This document shows, in pieces, positions 1-6,050 of a stretch of 6,933 nt of DNA. A program made the translations under genes and the position numbers. The DNA is from Nitrospinota bacterium (GTDB lineage: Bacteria; UBA8248; JACPRG01): assembly GCA_030740135.1 (NCBI GenBank), contig JASLXW010000219.1, positions 1 through 6,933 of the forward strand. The letters are read 5' to 3'. The stretch's first letter is position 1; each line of letters starts with the position of its first letter. Below the pieces are notes generated by a model. That model saw only the letters and a program-made list of their open reading frames with translations, searched no databases and was not told the origin of the DNA.

Positions 1-166
1 CCGGCAGCCCGGTCCTCCAGAAGATGTCGCAAAAAGAGTTTGCCTCGGCGACCAGCTCCGAGCTCATGTAGATGCGGAAAGGCTCTTCCTTGGGCTTTCC
101 GTGATAGAGGTAATCGGTGATGATTTTCGGTTCGGTGACGATGTATTTTTCATATTTTCTCGCCAC
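1..166 (-). CDS. Unrecognised protein, N-terminal 55 residues only (runs off the left edge)
   Basis: An open frame starts at a GTG (complement of 164-166) and is still open at base 1, so only the N-terminus is visible. It begins MARKYEKYIVTEPKI and continues through an acidic, aromatic-rich stretch (YMSSELVAEANSF, then CDIFW). A good ribosome binding site (GGAGAGGAG on the minus strand, about 8 bases before the GTG) supports the start. The gene follows ridA on the same strand with a gap of about 110 bases, so the two may be co-transcribed. There is no signal peptide, which suggests a cytoplasmic protein. I do not recognise the family from this fragment. A small cupin-like or pathway enzyme would fit the company of a RidA homologue, but that is a guess. 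Confidence 0.6.
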   Translation of the reverse strand, partial: MARKYEKYIVTEPKIITDYLYHGKPKEEPFRIYMSSELVAEANSFCDIFWRTGLP

Positions 167-276
167 GATCGCTGACTCCTCTCCGGTGGTGGATGAGAAG
201 GGAATCCTTCAAGCGGACCCCCGACGTGAAGGGTTCGACGCCTCGGTGAAATCGACTTTGAATCTTGAAGCGGCCG

Positions 277-672
277 TCACGCCAGAACTGCGATAGCCTC
301 GATTTCTACCAGATAGGCTGGGGTTGCCAGTCCCTGGAGGACGCACAGGGTGTTGGCCGGCGGACTTTCACTGAAGTGTCTACCTACCAGGTTCCGTGCG
401 TTCTGGGTGTCTTCTTTTCGGACGATGTACGTCGTCAGCTTCACCACGTCCGCAAACGCCGCACCGGCCTCGGCCAGAACGTCCCGGAGGTTGGACATCA
501 CTTGTTCGCCCTGGGCTTCGAAATCCCCCTCCCCGACGATGTTGCCTTCGGCGTCACCGGCCACCTGGCCCGCGCAAAAGATGACGCGCTTCGCGCAGCA
601 CACGGCGATCCCGTGGGAGTAAGCGCTGAAAGGCTCGTGAAGGGTCTTGGGTTGTAGGATGGTTTTTTCCAC
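277..672 (-). CDS. RidA/YjgF/UK114-family protein (Rid subgroup lacking the catalytic arginine)
   Basis: This 131-residue cytoplasmic protein has the full length and order of the RidA fold. It has the internal IFCAGQVAGDAEGNIVGEGD stretch (residues 31-50), the helix around NLRDVLAEAGAAFADVVKLTTY (61-82) and the C-terminal PANTLCVLQGL...LVEIEAIAVL block (105-130). Classical RidA enzymes hydrolyse reactive enamines and imines made by PLP enzymes, using an arginine in the motif PAR[TS]. Here that position is Asn107 (PANT), so imine-deaminase activity of the archetypal kind is unlikely and it resembles the arginine-less Rid subgroups. The start is a GTG at 670-672 preceded by AGGAAAGG about 8 bases upstream; the stop is TGA at 277-279. 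The palindrome at 803-816 and the TTGACA at 845-850 lie upstream and may control it. The family call is firm; the substrate is unknown. An aromatic or amino-acid catabolic role is only an inference. Confidence 0.93.
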   Translation of the reverse strand: MEKTILQPKTLHEPFSAYSHGIAVCCAKRVIFCAGQVAGDAEGNIVGEGDFEAQGEQVMSNLRDVLAEAGAAFADVVKLTTYIVRKEDTQNARNLVGRHFSESPPANTLCVLQGLATPAYLVEIEAIAVLA

Positions 673-802
673 TTTTTCACCTTTCCTGAAACCTGTGTGA
701 CGGTGCCCTTCCGCAAACGTTGACGGATCTTGGCGCCAAAGATGCCAGCTTCATCGAGCACCTACGCCGCCGCTGCCAAGCTCCCCTTTCACCTCTGTTG
801 TC

Positions 803-816
803 TTGTTAGATAACAA
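803..816. promoter_or_regulatory. Palindromic operator-like site upstream of ridA
   Basis: The sequence TTGTTA-GA-TAACAA is a perfect palindrome with a 2-base centre. A wider inverted pair, GATAAC at 809-814 and GTTATC at 832-837, partly overlaps it. The size and spacing are like sites bound by MarR- or GntR-type dimeric repressors. It lies 130 bases upstream of the ridA start and just downstream (minus strand) of a consensus -35 hexamer, so a bound repressor would sit near the transcription start. No regulator gene is in the window, so the family assignment is inference. Confidence 0.45.
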
Positions 817-820
817 TTAT

Positions 821-850
821 TCAGTAGCATAGTTATCGTAGAGGTGTCAA
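821..850 (-). promoter_or_regulatory. Candidate promoter for ridA
   Basis: On the minus strand a perfect TTGACA (complement of 845-850) is followed after 18 bases by TACTGA at 821-826, preceded by TGC as in extended -10 promoters. The -10 match is poor, so the -35 carries most of the support. The predicted start of transcription falls in or beside the palindrome at 803-816, which fits repression. Confidence 0.35.
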
Positions 851-1002
851 GAGCCTGCCCCATTCATACAACAGCCTGGCTCTTCCGCCCTCGCTTCGGC
901 GCTGCCTGGTGAGCACGAACCTGATTGAGAGTCCGTGTTCGGGGGGGCAGGTCACGCCGCACCGATTTTTCATCCCTAATTGTTGAAAGACCGCTTCCAT
1001 AC

Positions 1003-1032
1003 CCGCCGGGAGGGAGGGATCCCGCCCGGCGG
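1003..1032. repeat. GC-rich inverted repeat
   Basis: CCGCCGGG at 1003-1010 pairs perfectly with CCCGGCGG at 1025-1032 across a 14-base loop. There is no T-run on either side, so it is not a standard intrinsic terminator. It lies between two divergently transcribed genes, where a terminator would not be expected. It may be a REP-type intergenic palindrome. Confidence 0.5.
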
Positions 1033-1050
1033 TTCATGCATGGGTGAGGC

Positions 1051-1080
1051 TGTAGGGGGAAGGTTGTCCCTTTTGTCCCT
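1051..1080 (+). repeat. Dispersed repeat, copy C (partial)
   Basis: TGTAGGGGGAAGGT at 1051-1064 is identical to 2758-2771, and the following CCCTTTTGTCCCT block matches 2774-2786 with few changes. The second half of the repeat (the part at 2788-2843) is not recognisable immediately downstream, although GACCCCGCCCA appears at 1197-1207. This looks like a degenerate or half copy. Confidence 0.5.
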
Positions 1081-1163
1081 GCATCGGTGATCGTGCCTGA
1101 TTGTCCGGCGAGATGGACACCCTCTCAATGTGCCCTCATTCTCCCATCAGCTTAAAAACCTGT

Positions 1164-1217
1164 TAAAATTCCCACCGTCAATCCGAAAAGATACAGACCC
1201 CGCCCACCCGTAGGGGG
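1164..1217 (+). promoter_or_regulatory. Weak -10 and ribosome binding site of the SH3/caspase gene
   Basis: TAAAAT at 1164-1169 matches the -10 consensus at five of six positions, but no acceptable -35 lies 16 to 18 bases upstream. TAGGGGG at 1211-1217 is a clear Shine-Dalgarno element 6 bases before the ATG at 1224 and fixes that start. Confidence 0.35.
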
Positions 1218-1223
1218 CACGTC

Positions 1224-1598
1224 ATGCGGTACCGGCGAAGCGTCCTTCTTGCCGTTCTGGCCTCAGTCCTTATTGCCTCCTCCCTGTTCGCCCAGACGCT
1301 GACGGTCCAGGTCAGACGCGGAAACGTCCGCTCGGGTCCGGGCGACACGTATGAGGTGATTGGAAAGGTCCGCCGGGGCCAGAAGTTCGACACAGAGGCC
1401 CGCCGGGGCGACTGGTTCAAGATCCTGCTGGAGACCGGCGAGGAAGGATGGGTCTTCAAGTCGCTCGTCGAGGTCTCGGGGCGTTCGAAGGCAACCTCCC
1501 GAACCATCGGCGTCGTCCCGTCGGCCCCATCGGTGAAGGGGAAGACCCTCTACGCCAACTCCTGGGCCGTCGTCATCGGCATCAACCGCTACCGGCAC
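1224..1598 (+). pseudogene. Secreted SH3-domain/caspase-like (peptidase C14) protein, truncated after 125 residues
   Basis: The protein begins with a signal peptide (residues 1-23, [20 protein letters not shown] then LFAQ). A bacterial SH3 domain follows at about 27-84, with the typical [20 protein letters not shown] and [10 protein letters not shown] segments. A linker leads into [16 protein letters not shown] (110-125). That last motif is the conserved first strand of bacterial caspase-like (C14) domains that follow SH3 domains. The catalytic His and Cys lie much further along and are absent. After His125 (codon 1596-1598) homology stops. The reading frame stays open to 2030, but those residues are the antisense of hsdM and have no meaning as protein. 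The gene has therefore lost its 3' part by a deletion, insertion or assembly join. Full-length members act in the cell envelope; this fragment should be inactive as a protease. The ribosome binding site at 1211-1217 supports the start. Confidence 0.8.
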
Positions 1599-2516
1599 AT
1601 CCTCCTGCAACCGATCCCCGCCCCAGTCGCTATCGTTGAAGGGAGGATTCGCGAGGAGGAAGTCAGCCTTCAGGTCCTTGTGCAAATCATCTTGGAAGGA
1701 ATCGGCCTGATGAGGCCCAAGGTTGGCTTCAAGGCCACGAATGGCCAGGTTCATCTTGGCCAGCCGCCAAGTGGTGTGGTTCGACTCCTGTCCGTAGATG
1801 GAGATGTCGCCGATGCGCCCGCCGTGGGCGAGGATGAACTCCTCACTCTGGACGAACATGCCGGACGAGCCGCAACACGGGTCGTAGACGCGGCCCTTGT
1901 ACGGCTCAATCATCTCGACCAGGAGCTTGACGATGCAGCGAGGCGTGTAGAACTCCCCACCCTTCTTTCCCTCTGCGTTTGCGAACCGGCTCAGGAAGTA
2001 CTCGTACACCCGGCCCAGGATGTCCTTTGAGCGGCTTTCTTCATCCCCAAGCCCAATCGTACCGATGAGGTCGATGACCTCACCAAGGCGGGTCTTGTCG
2101 AGGGCGGGTCGGGCGTAGTCCTTGGGGAGGACGCCTTTGAGAGCTGGGTTTTCCTTCTCGATGGCGACCATCGCGTCGTCGACCAGCTTGCCGATGGTCG
2201 GCTGTTTGGCGTTGGCCTGGAGGTGGGGCCAGCGGGCGTTTTTCGGCACCCAGAAGACATTCTCGGCAGTGTACCCGTCCCGGTCCTCGGGGTCCGTATA
2301 CTCTGTCTCTTGCGCGGCCTTGAGAGCCTCGTGCTTCTCCTGAAAAGCGTCCGAGACGTATTTCAGAAAGATGAGGCCGAGGACGACGTGCTTGTACTCC
2401 GACGCGTCCATGTGGCCCCGCAGCTTGTCCGCCGCCGCCCACAGCTTTTCCTCGAACCCGAGATTCGCCCCGGTGTCATCCTTTCCCGTCTCTTTCTTCT
2501 TCCTTCCTCGTGCCAT
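1596..2516 (-). pseudogene. hsdM: Type I restriction-modification DNA methyltransferase subunit HsdM, truncated at its 3' end
   Basis: HsdM is the adenine-N6 methyltransferase subunit that works with the specificity subunit HsdS, and with HsdR in restriction. The visible 307 residues hold the N-terminal helical domain ([20 protein letters not shown], about 26-45, then [13 protein letters not shown]). They also hold the GGEFYTPR motif (187-193), the S-adenosylmethionine motif [10 protein letters not shown] (212-220) and the catalytic motif NPPF (290-293) followed by [14 protein letters not shown]. Homology ends at about 1596, where the usual continuation RWKYG is replaced by antisense of the SH3/caspase gene. 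The open frame runs on to 1263 without meaning. Family members are about 480 to 520 residues, so about 60 percent remains and the C-terminal part is gone. No hsdS or hsdR is present. I chose the ATG at 2514-2516 (MARGRKKK) over an upstream TTG at 2567 because GGGGGAA lies 7 bases before it. Confidence 0.88.
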
Positions 2517-2568
2517 GTTCAATTCCCCCAGACAAATTCCAAATTCATGATTATAGGGGAAATTCAAC
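2517..2568 (-). promoter_or_regulatory. Inverted repeat overlapping the hsdM ribosome binding site
   Basis: On the minus strand GTTGAATTTCCCC (complement of 2556-2568) can pair with GGGGGAATTGAAC (complement of 2517-2529): 12 of 13 positions, counting one G-T wobble. The loop is 26 bases. The second arm contains the GGGGGAA ribosome binding site of hsdM and ends at the base before its ATG. A transcript starting upstream of 2568 could therefore fold to hide the start. At DNA level the arms could instead be a pair of operator half-sites around the TATAAT at 2550-2555. Confidence 0.5.
2550..2555 (-). promoter_or_regulatory. Perfect -10 hexamer upstream of hsdM
   Basis: TATAAT on the minus strand lies 34 bases before the hsdM ATG and would give a leader of about 26 bases. 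No good -35 is found at 16 to 18 bases (ATCTCC at 17), so it would need an activator or be a chance match in AT-rich DNA. Confidence 0.35.
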
Positions 2569-2611
2569 TCCGGGAGATTGTCTAAAATTAGATTATGAAA
2601 ATAACTTATAC

Positions 2612-2637
2612 CCGGAATTTCCCTAGTTCAAATCCGG
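2612..2637. repeat. Imperfect inverted repeat upstream of hsdM
   Basis: CCGG-A-ATTT at 2612-2620 pairs with AAATCCGG at 2630-2637, with one bulged A and a 9-base loop. It is about 100 bases upstream of the hsdM start and could be an operator. Nothing else identifies it. Confidence 0.35.
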
Positions 2638-2707
2638 ATAGACCCGTACCGACCACTCGTTGCTGTTTAGCCCGATTAGAGACCTCCCTACCAAGCCGTC
2701 AATCCCA

Positions 2708-2723
2708 TTTCAGGTTCCTGAAA
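2708..2723. promoter_or_regulatory. Perfect 16-base palindrome, possible operator
   Basis: TTTCAGG-TT-CCTGAAA has perfect 7-base arms around a 2-base centre, and a further half-site CTGAAA follows at 2739-2744. The length is typical of a dimeric helix-turn-helix repressor site. The nearest gene start that it could serve is hsdM, about 190 bases away on the minus strand. No regulator is encoded nearby. Confidence 0.35.
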
Positions 2724-2757
2724 CCGGCTCTGAACTAACTGAAAAAGGGCGCAGTTT

Positions 2758-2843
2758 TGTAGGGGGAAGGTCCCCCTTTTGTTCCTCCGTTCATAGCGAG
2801 AGATCCATATATAGATCGCCAACGACGCATGGGGACCCCGCCC
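2758..2843 (+). repeat. Dispersed repeat, copy A
   Basis: The first half (2758-2786) matches copy C at 1051-1080. The second half (2788-2843) matches copy B at 6595-6650 at roughly 50 of 56 positions. Shared landmarks are CATAGCG, GAGATCCAT, CAACGACGC and TGGGGACCCCGCCC. A perfect hairpin AGGGGG-AAGGT-CCCCCT (2761-2776) followed by TTTTGTT resembles a plus-strand intrinsic terminator, but no plus-strand gene ends here. No transposase is linked to it. The structure is REP- or MITE-like. Confidence 0.7.
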
Positions 2844-2895
2844 CTTCGCTGATTGCATCTATCGACGTGTTCTTCTCAACCCGCGGCACTGGGCC

Positions 2896-3738
2896 TTACC
2901 AGCCAGCCTTGTTAGCCCCGACCTTTAGGGCCACTCCCCAAATTGCGAGAACCAATCCCAACGTGCATACAACGGCAGCTCCGACTGGCAGATCGAGTCC
3001 GTAGGAGATTACGATTCCGACTATGCTCCCAGCGGCTCCGAATCCCCAGCCGAGCAACACCCTGCATGTTACGGACACAGCCACAAGGGCGGCGGCCACC
3101 GCCGGAATGATCAGGATGGAGAACACGAGCAGGACGCCGGCCAGGCCGACCGAGCTCGTCACGACGAACCCGAACGAAGCGTAGAACAGGAAATCCCACC
3201 AGGCAACGGAAATTCCTTCACGATGCGCGCTCCCAGGGTCGCGGCTGACCAGAAGAAACTTTCGGCGGAAAATCCAGTGGAAGGCCCCAATCAAGGCGTA
3301 GAGTAGTGCAATCTTGCCGACCTCTGACCATGTGACCCAAAGGATTGATCCCACCAACAGTTCCTGGACGTGCTCGGCTCCCCGCGGTGCGCGTGCCAAT
3401 ACCAAGATTACGCCCGAAGCGGTGACCGCGTAGACAATTCCTATGACCGCCTCGTGGGGGACGCGCGATTTGGCCGGTCCCCCCCGAGGGCGCGTCAGCG
3501 TGAAAAGCACGGCCCCCATGAGTGTCGCGATCAGTGAGAACACGTAGGCCCCGCCGCCCCTCATCTCAAGCCCGAACAGCGTCCCGATGACGGCCCCCAG
3601 CGCGGCTACCTGGGCCAGGGCCAAATCCACGAAAATCACCTCTCGTTCCAGCACATGCAGACCCAGGTAGGTGTGAATTCCCACGAGCACCAAGCACGCG
3701 CAGAATGGTGCCGCCATCAAACCAAGAAATTCGCTCAT
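2896..3738 (-). CDS. Metal ABC transporter permease, ABC-3 family (ZnuB-like)
   Basis: This 280-residue inner-membrane protein has about eight hydrophobic segments and the length of the family. It would form the channel through which zinc (or manganese) passes from the binding protein to the cytoplasm. Recognisable family blocks are ReviFvDLALAQVAALGAV (about 32-50), PHEAVIGIVYA (94-104), and the conserved GLAGVLLVFSILIIPAVAAAL (198-218), which couples to the ATPase. Its ATG at 3736-3738 lies one base after the TGA of the binding-protein gene (TGAGATG), so translation is probably coupled; GAAGGG serves as ribosome binding site inside the end of that gene. The stop is TAA at 2896-2898. The gene is intact. 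The odd point is that no ATPase gene follows or precedes it in this operon. Metal identity is inferred from the operon, not from this protein. Confidence 0.93.
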   Translation of the reverse strand: MSEFLGLMAAPFCACLVLVGIHTYLGLHVLEREVIFVDLALAQVAALGAVIGTLFGLEMRGGGAYVFSLIATLMGAVLFTLTRPRGGPAKSRVPHEAVIGIVYAVTASGVILVLARAPRGAEHVQELLVGSILWVTWSEVGKIALLYALIGAFHWIFRRKFLLVSRDPGSAHREGISVAWWDFLFYASFGFVVTSSVGLAGVLLVFSILIIPAVAAALVAVSVTCRVLLGWGFGAAGSIVGIVISYGLDLPVGAAVVCTLGLVLAIWGVALKVGANKAGW

Positions 3739-3739
3739 C

Positions 3740-4675
3740 TCAACCCTTCAACGCTTCGACCAGCGTTGTCACCAGAACCTCGAAGAGATCGTCGTAGGAC
3801 TTGATATCGGACGTTGCTCCGACACTGGCTGGAAGCACAATTGCACGGGCCCCGGTCCGGTCCGCAATTCGCCTGGCGATCTTTGGAGATGTATAACTGG
3901 CGACGATCACCACACCGACGCGGCGGGCCTTCATGATCTCCATGAGCTGGGACACGTGAGCGGGGGATGGCGGAATACCGGGTTTGTCCTCGATCACCCC
4001 TGCATATCGAAAACCGGCCCAGTTGAACAGGTACGACCAGACCCTGTGGTGCGCAACAAGCTCACGACCGCGGTATGGACCCAAACGTCTCTCCCAATTC
4101 TTCACCTTCATTCCAAGCCGTTTCTCAAAGTCGGAAGCCCTGGATTTGTACAGTTGTTGTCCTCCCGGGTCCAGCCTTGCCAACCGTTCCGGCAATGCAC
4201 GACCGACTTGGATCCCGTTTCGCGGATCCAGAGTGAAGTGCGGATTTCCCTCCGGATGAATGTCACCCCGGGCTCGGGACAACTGGCCGGTCGGGACCTC
4301 GAGTGGCCGGATGACAGATGATGCGTTGAACAGACCCTGTCCTCCAGGACCCAGCCGTGGGTTCCGAGCCCCTTGAAGGAGCAATGGTAGCCACCCTATC
4401 TCCAGTTCCATGCCGTTGTATAGCAGGAATGCGGCTCCCCGGAACCTCCGCAGCAGGGAAGGCTTGGCCGGCACATAATGGGGATCCTGATCACCCCGCG
4501 CAACGGTGCTGACCCGGACGCGGTTCCCTCCCACCTCTTCCAGGATAGCCCCCAGATCCGGAAGGGTGGCCACGGCCTTGAGCTGAGCGTATGTGGGATG
4601 AACCGGTGCAAGCACCAGAACAAGAAGGACGAGAACAGACCCCGTCCGAAAACGCGGATTCTTTGCATTTCGCAT
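3740..4675 (-). CDS. Periplasmic metal-binding protein of an ABC transporter (ZnuA-like, cluster A-I)
   Basis: This 311-residue protein starts with a signal peptide (about 1-30, ending HPTYAQ) and captures a divalent metal in the periplasm. Likely metal ligands are all present: His66 in DPHYVPAKPS, His146 in GNPHFTLDP, His210 in AHHRVWSYL, and an acidic residue at Asp295/Asp296 in KSYDDLFE. The three-histidine set fits zinc better than manganese, whose proteins usually have Glu as third ligand. It lacks the long His-rich loop seen in many ZnuA proteins between the first two ligands. The ATG at 4673-4675 has a strong GGGAGGAA ribosome binding site within the 14-base gap after the porin gene. 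The TGA is one base before the permease start. It belongs to the same transcript as its neighbours. Confidence 0.93.
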   Translation of the reverse strand: MRNAKNPRFRTGSVLVLLVLVLAPVHPTYAQLKAVATLPDLGAILEEVGGNRVRVSTVARGDQDPHYVPAKPSLLRRFRGAAFLLYNGMELEIGWLPLLLQGARNPRLGPGGQGLFNASSVIRPLEVPTGQLSRARGDIHPEGNPHFTLDPRNGIQVGRALPERLARLDPGGQQLYKSRASDFEKRLGMKVKNWERRLGPYRGRELVAHHRVWSYLFNWAGFRYAGVIEDKPGIPPSPAHVSQLMEIMKARRVGVVIVASYTSPKIARRIADRTGARAIVLPASVGATSDIKSYDDLFEVLVTTLVEALKG

Positions 4676-4689
4676 CGAGGTTCCTCCCG

Positions 4690-5985
4690 TCAGTACAGGT
4701 GAGCCGGGTGAGATCCGAAGGTGTAGGTGAACTGTATTTGAAACTGGTGGACGTCCTTCACCCCGGGGGCCCCGTCGTCTGTGTAGCTGTACTGGGCCCG
4801 GATAGCCGAAAATTCGTTAGGCACTAGGGTCGCCAGAAGAGTACCCCGCCACTCCCGGTCATTCCCTTCGAATTTGGGAACACCGAAGATGTCATACCGT
4901 CCCTGGATCCACCAATTCCGGGCCACCTGGACCTGTAGGCCGGAATAGAGACCGCCCTGGGTGTCCGTAACACCGGGTCCTTCCTCCATGATTTGGGCGA
5001 TGTATTCCGTCGTCCAGATGACGGAATGCGGCCACCTGGCCAGACCCCGAACCATCTTGAACGTGACATCTCCACCCGGGACTGTGTTGTTCTTGAGGTC
5101 TTCATTTTGGCCCCAGGTCACCGACCCCCCCAGATCTAACGTGGCATCTGACGTCACGTCGAAAACAGTGTGGGCCCGGGCAAAACCGGCCAAGTCTCCC
5201 GCGCGCGGGCTGTTGAATAGTTCATCATTGTTGCCGTTCATGACCCCGACCTGCCCCTCCAAAAAAATAGATGTGGGTGGAGAATAAGCGGCCAGGGCTT
5301 GAACTTCGTTCAAGGCCTCCTCACCGAAGATCCGATTGTTGACCACAGGCTTATCGATAAACGGGAACTGATGGGTGTGCAACGGATTGTGCCTCCCGAA
5401 CGGCATGAACTTCTTTCCCAGACGAAGGAAGGCCCCTTCGATCTGGCTCGCCCCTTCGGGCATCAACGCTGTGGGTAGGCCGAACAGGTCGAAGTAGAGC
5501 TCCTCTAGGTCGAACTTGAACTCGGTTCCCTCCTGCTCCATTGCAATGGTCAAATCACCCTTGACGTTTGGATCCACAAAAGCGGTGACACGGAGCTCGG
5601 CTTCCTGGATGAACAGACCGGACTCCCGGTCGCCCGGTCTGGGATTTTTCGTGGCCGCCCCAAGGAAGAGTCCGTTGACGCTGATGGCCGGATTCAGGGC
5701 CCGGCTGATGCCGGTCACAGTGGTCGTCTCATTCGGCGAAGGAACTTTCGGGGCAGGAACGGCGGCCTGTTCCGTTGTCCTCTCCTTTTCCTTATCCTTC
5801 ATGACCTGTAACGCCTTTTCCTGCTGCTCGATGAGCCGCTGCATTCGCTCCAAGCGCTCCTGGAATGCCTTGACTTCCTTCTTCAGTTCCTCGAGTTCTG
5901 CCGCGGTCTGGGTCCAGGCCGGACCCGTAGACAGAAACATCGATACCGCCGCTGCAATTACGGCCAGCAATCGCACGTGCTTCAT
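4690..5985 (-). CDS. Outer-membrane beta-barrel protein of the metal-uptake operon (zinc-regulated porin type)
   Basis: This 431-residue protein has a signal peptide (about 1-26) and an alpha-helical coiled-coil segment rich in Glu, Lys and Gln (about 28-72). A Pro/Thr linker follows, then a barrel from about residue 90 with alternating hydrophobic strands. Conspicuous blocks are RALNPAISVNGLFLGA (95-110), GLFIQEAELRVTAFVDPN (123-140) and LGKKFMPFGRHNPLHTHQFPF. The end is an aromatic beta-signal strand followed by GSHPAHLY. A two-histidine tail of this kind is, in my recollection, common in porins encoded next to zinc transporters. There is no TonB-dependent plug domain, so diffusion or facilitated passage is likelier than energised import. 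The N-terminal coiled coil may reach the peptidoglycan or make trimers. The ATG at 5983-5985 is preceded by AGGGGAGG. The start of the next gene lies 14 bases after its stop. The function in zinc uptake is inferred from the operon. Confidence 0.85.
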   Translation of the reverse strand: MKHVRLLAVIAAAVSMFLSTGPAWTQTAAELEELKKEVKAFQERLERMQRLIEQQEKALQVMKDKEKERTTEQAAVPAPKVPSPNETTTVTGISRALNPAISVNGLFLGAATKNPRPGDRESGLFIQEAELRVTAFVDPNVKGDLTIAMEQEGTEFKFDLEELYFDLFGLPTALMPEGASQIEGAFLRLGKKFMPFGRHNPLHTHQFPFIDKPVVNNRIFGEEALNEVQALAAYSPPTSIFLEGQVGVMNGNNDELFNSPRAGDLAGFARAHTVFDVTSDATLDLGGSVTWGQNEDLKNNTVPGGDVTFKMVRGLARWPHSVIWTTEYIAQIMEEGPGVTDTQGGLYSGLQVQVARNWWIQGRYDIFGVPKFEGNDREWRGTLLATLVPNEFSAIRAQYSYTDDGAPGVKDVHQFQIQFTYTFGSHPAHLY

Positions 5986-6050
5986 TGGGATGCCTCCCCT
6001 TCTATCAACTTTTGCGAGATGAAGATCGGCCGAACGAAAAGGCCGCCCTC

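Larger units (their letters stand above)
673..1223. other. Gene-free interval between ridA and the SH3/caspase fragment
   Basis: I find no convincing coding sequence on either strand here. The interval holds the ridA control region (803-850), an unassigned GC-rich stretch (about 860-960) with a CGC-TTCG-GCG mini-hairpin, the inverted repeat at 1003-1032, one degenerate copy of the dispersed repeat (1051-1080) and a weak -10-like TAAAAT (1164-1169) before the plus-strand gene. The sequence GACCCCGCCCA at 1197-1207 recurs at the end of the repeat copies at 2788 and 6595, so this interval may hold a longer, decayed repeat unit. Confidence 0.6.
2569..2895. other. Gene-free interval between hsdM and the metal-transport operon
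   Basis: No coding sequence on either strand is convincing. The hsdM-proximal part (2569-2640) is AT-rich and includes an imperfect inverted repeat. Next come a perfect 16-base palindrome (2708-2723), the dispersed repeat copy A (2758-2843), and a short stretch leading to the permease stop at 2896. A transporter ATPase gene would be expected about here if the operon were complete, and it is absent. Confidence 0.6.

Noticed and set aside
1263..1595. C-terminal extension of the HsdM frame
   Set aside because: It is the antisense of the signal peptide, SH3 and linker coding sequence and lacks HsdM homology.
1599..2030. C-terminal half of the plus-strand frame starting at 1224
   Set aside because: It is the exact antisense of conserved hsdM coding sequence and does not resemble a caspase domain.
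2627..2657. tRNA 3'-end-like sequence (GTTCAAATCC ... CCGACCA) that might mark an integration site next to hsdM
   Set aside because: There are 22 bases between the apparent T loop and the CCA end instead of 16, the T stem does not pair, and no tRNA body lies upstream. The similarity is explained by the inverted repeat at 2612-2637.
2761..2787. Intrinsic terminator (AGGGGG/CCCCCT stem followed by TTTT) on the plus strand
   Set aside because: No plus-strand gene ends upstream, and related sequence recurs in the other repeat copies. It is better read as part of the dispersed repeat.
5516..6022. Long plus-strand frames over the porin and permease genes
   Set aside because: They lie opposite well-supported minus-strand genes and have no recognisable domains. 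They are shadows of biased codon use.
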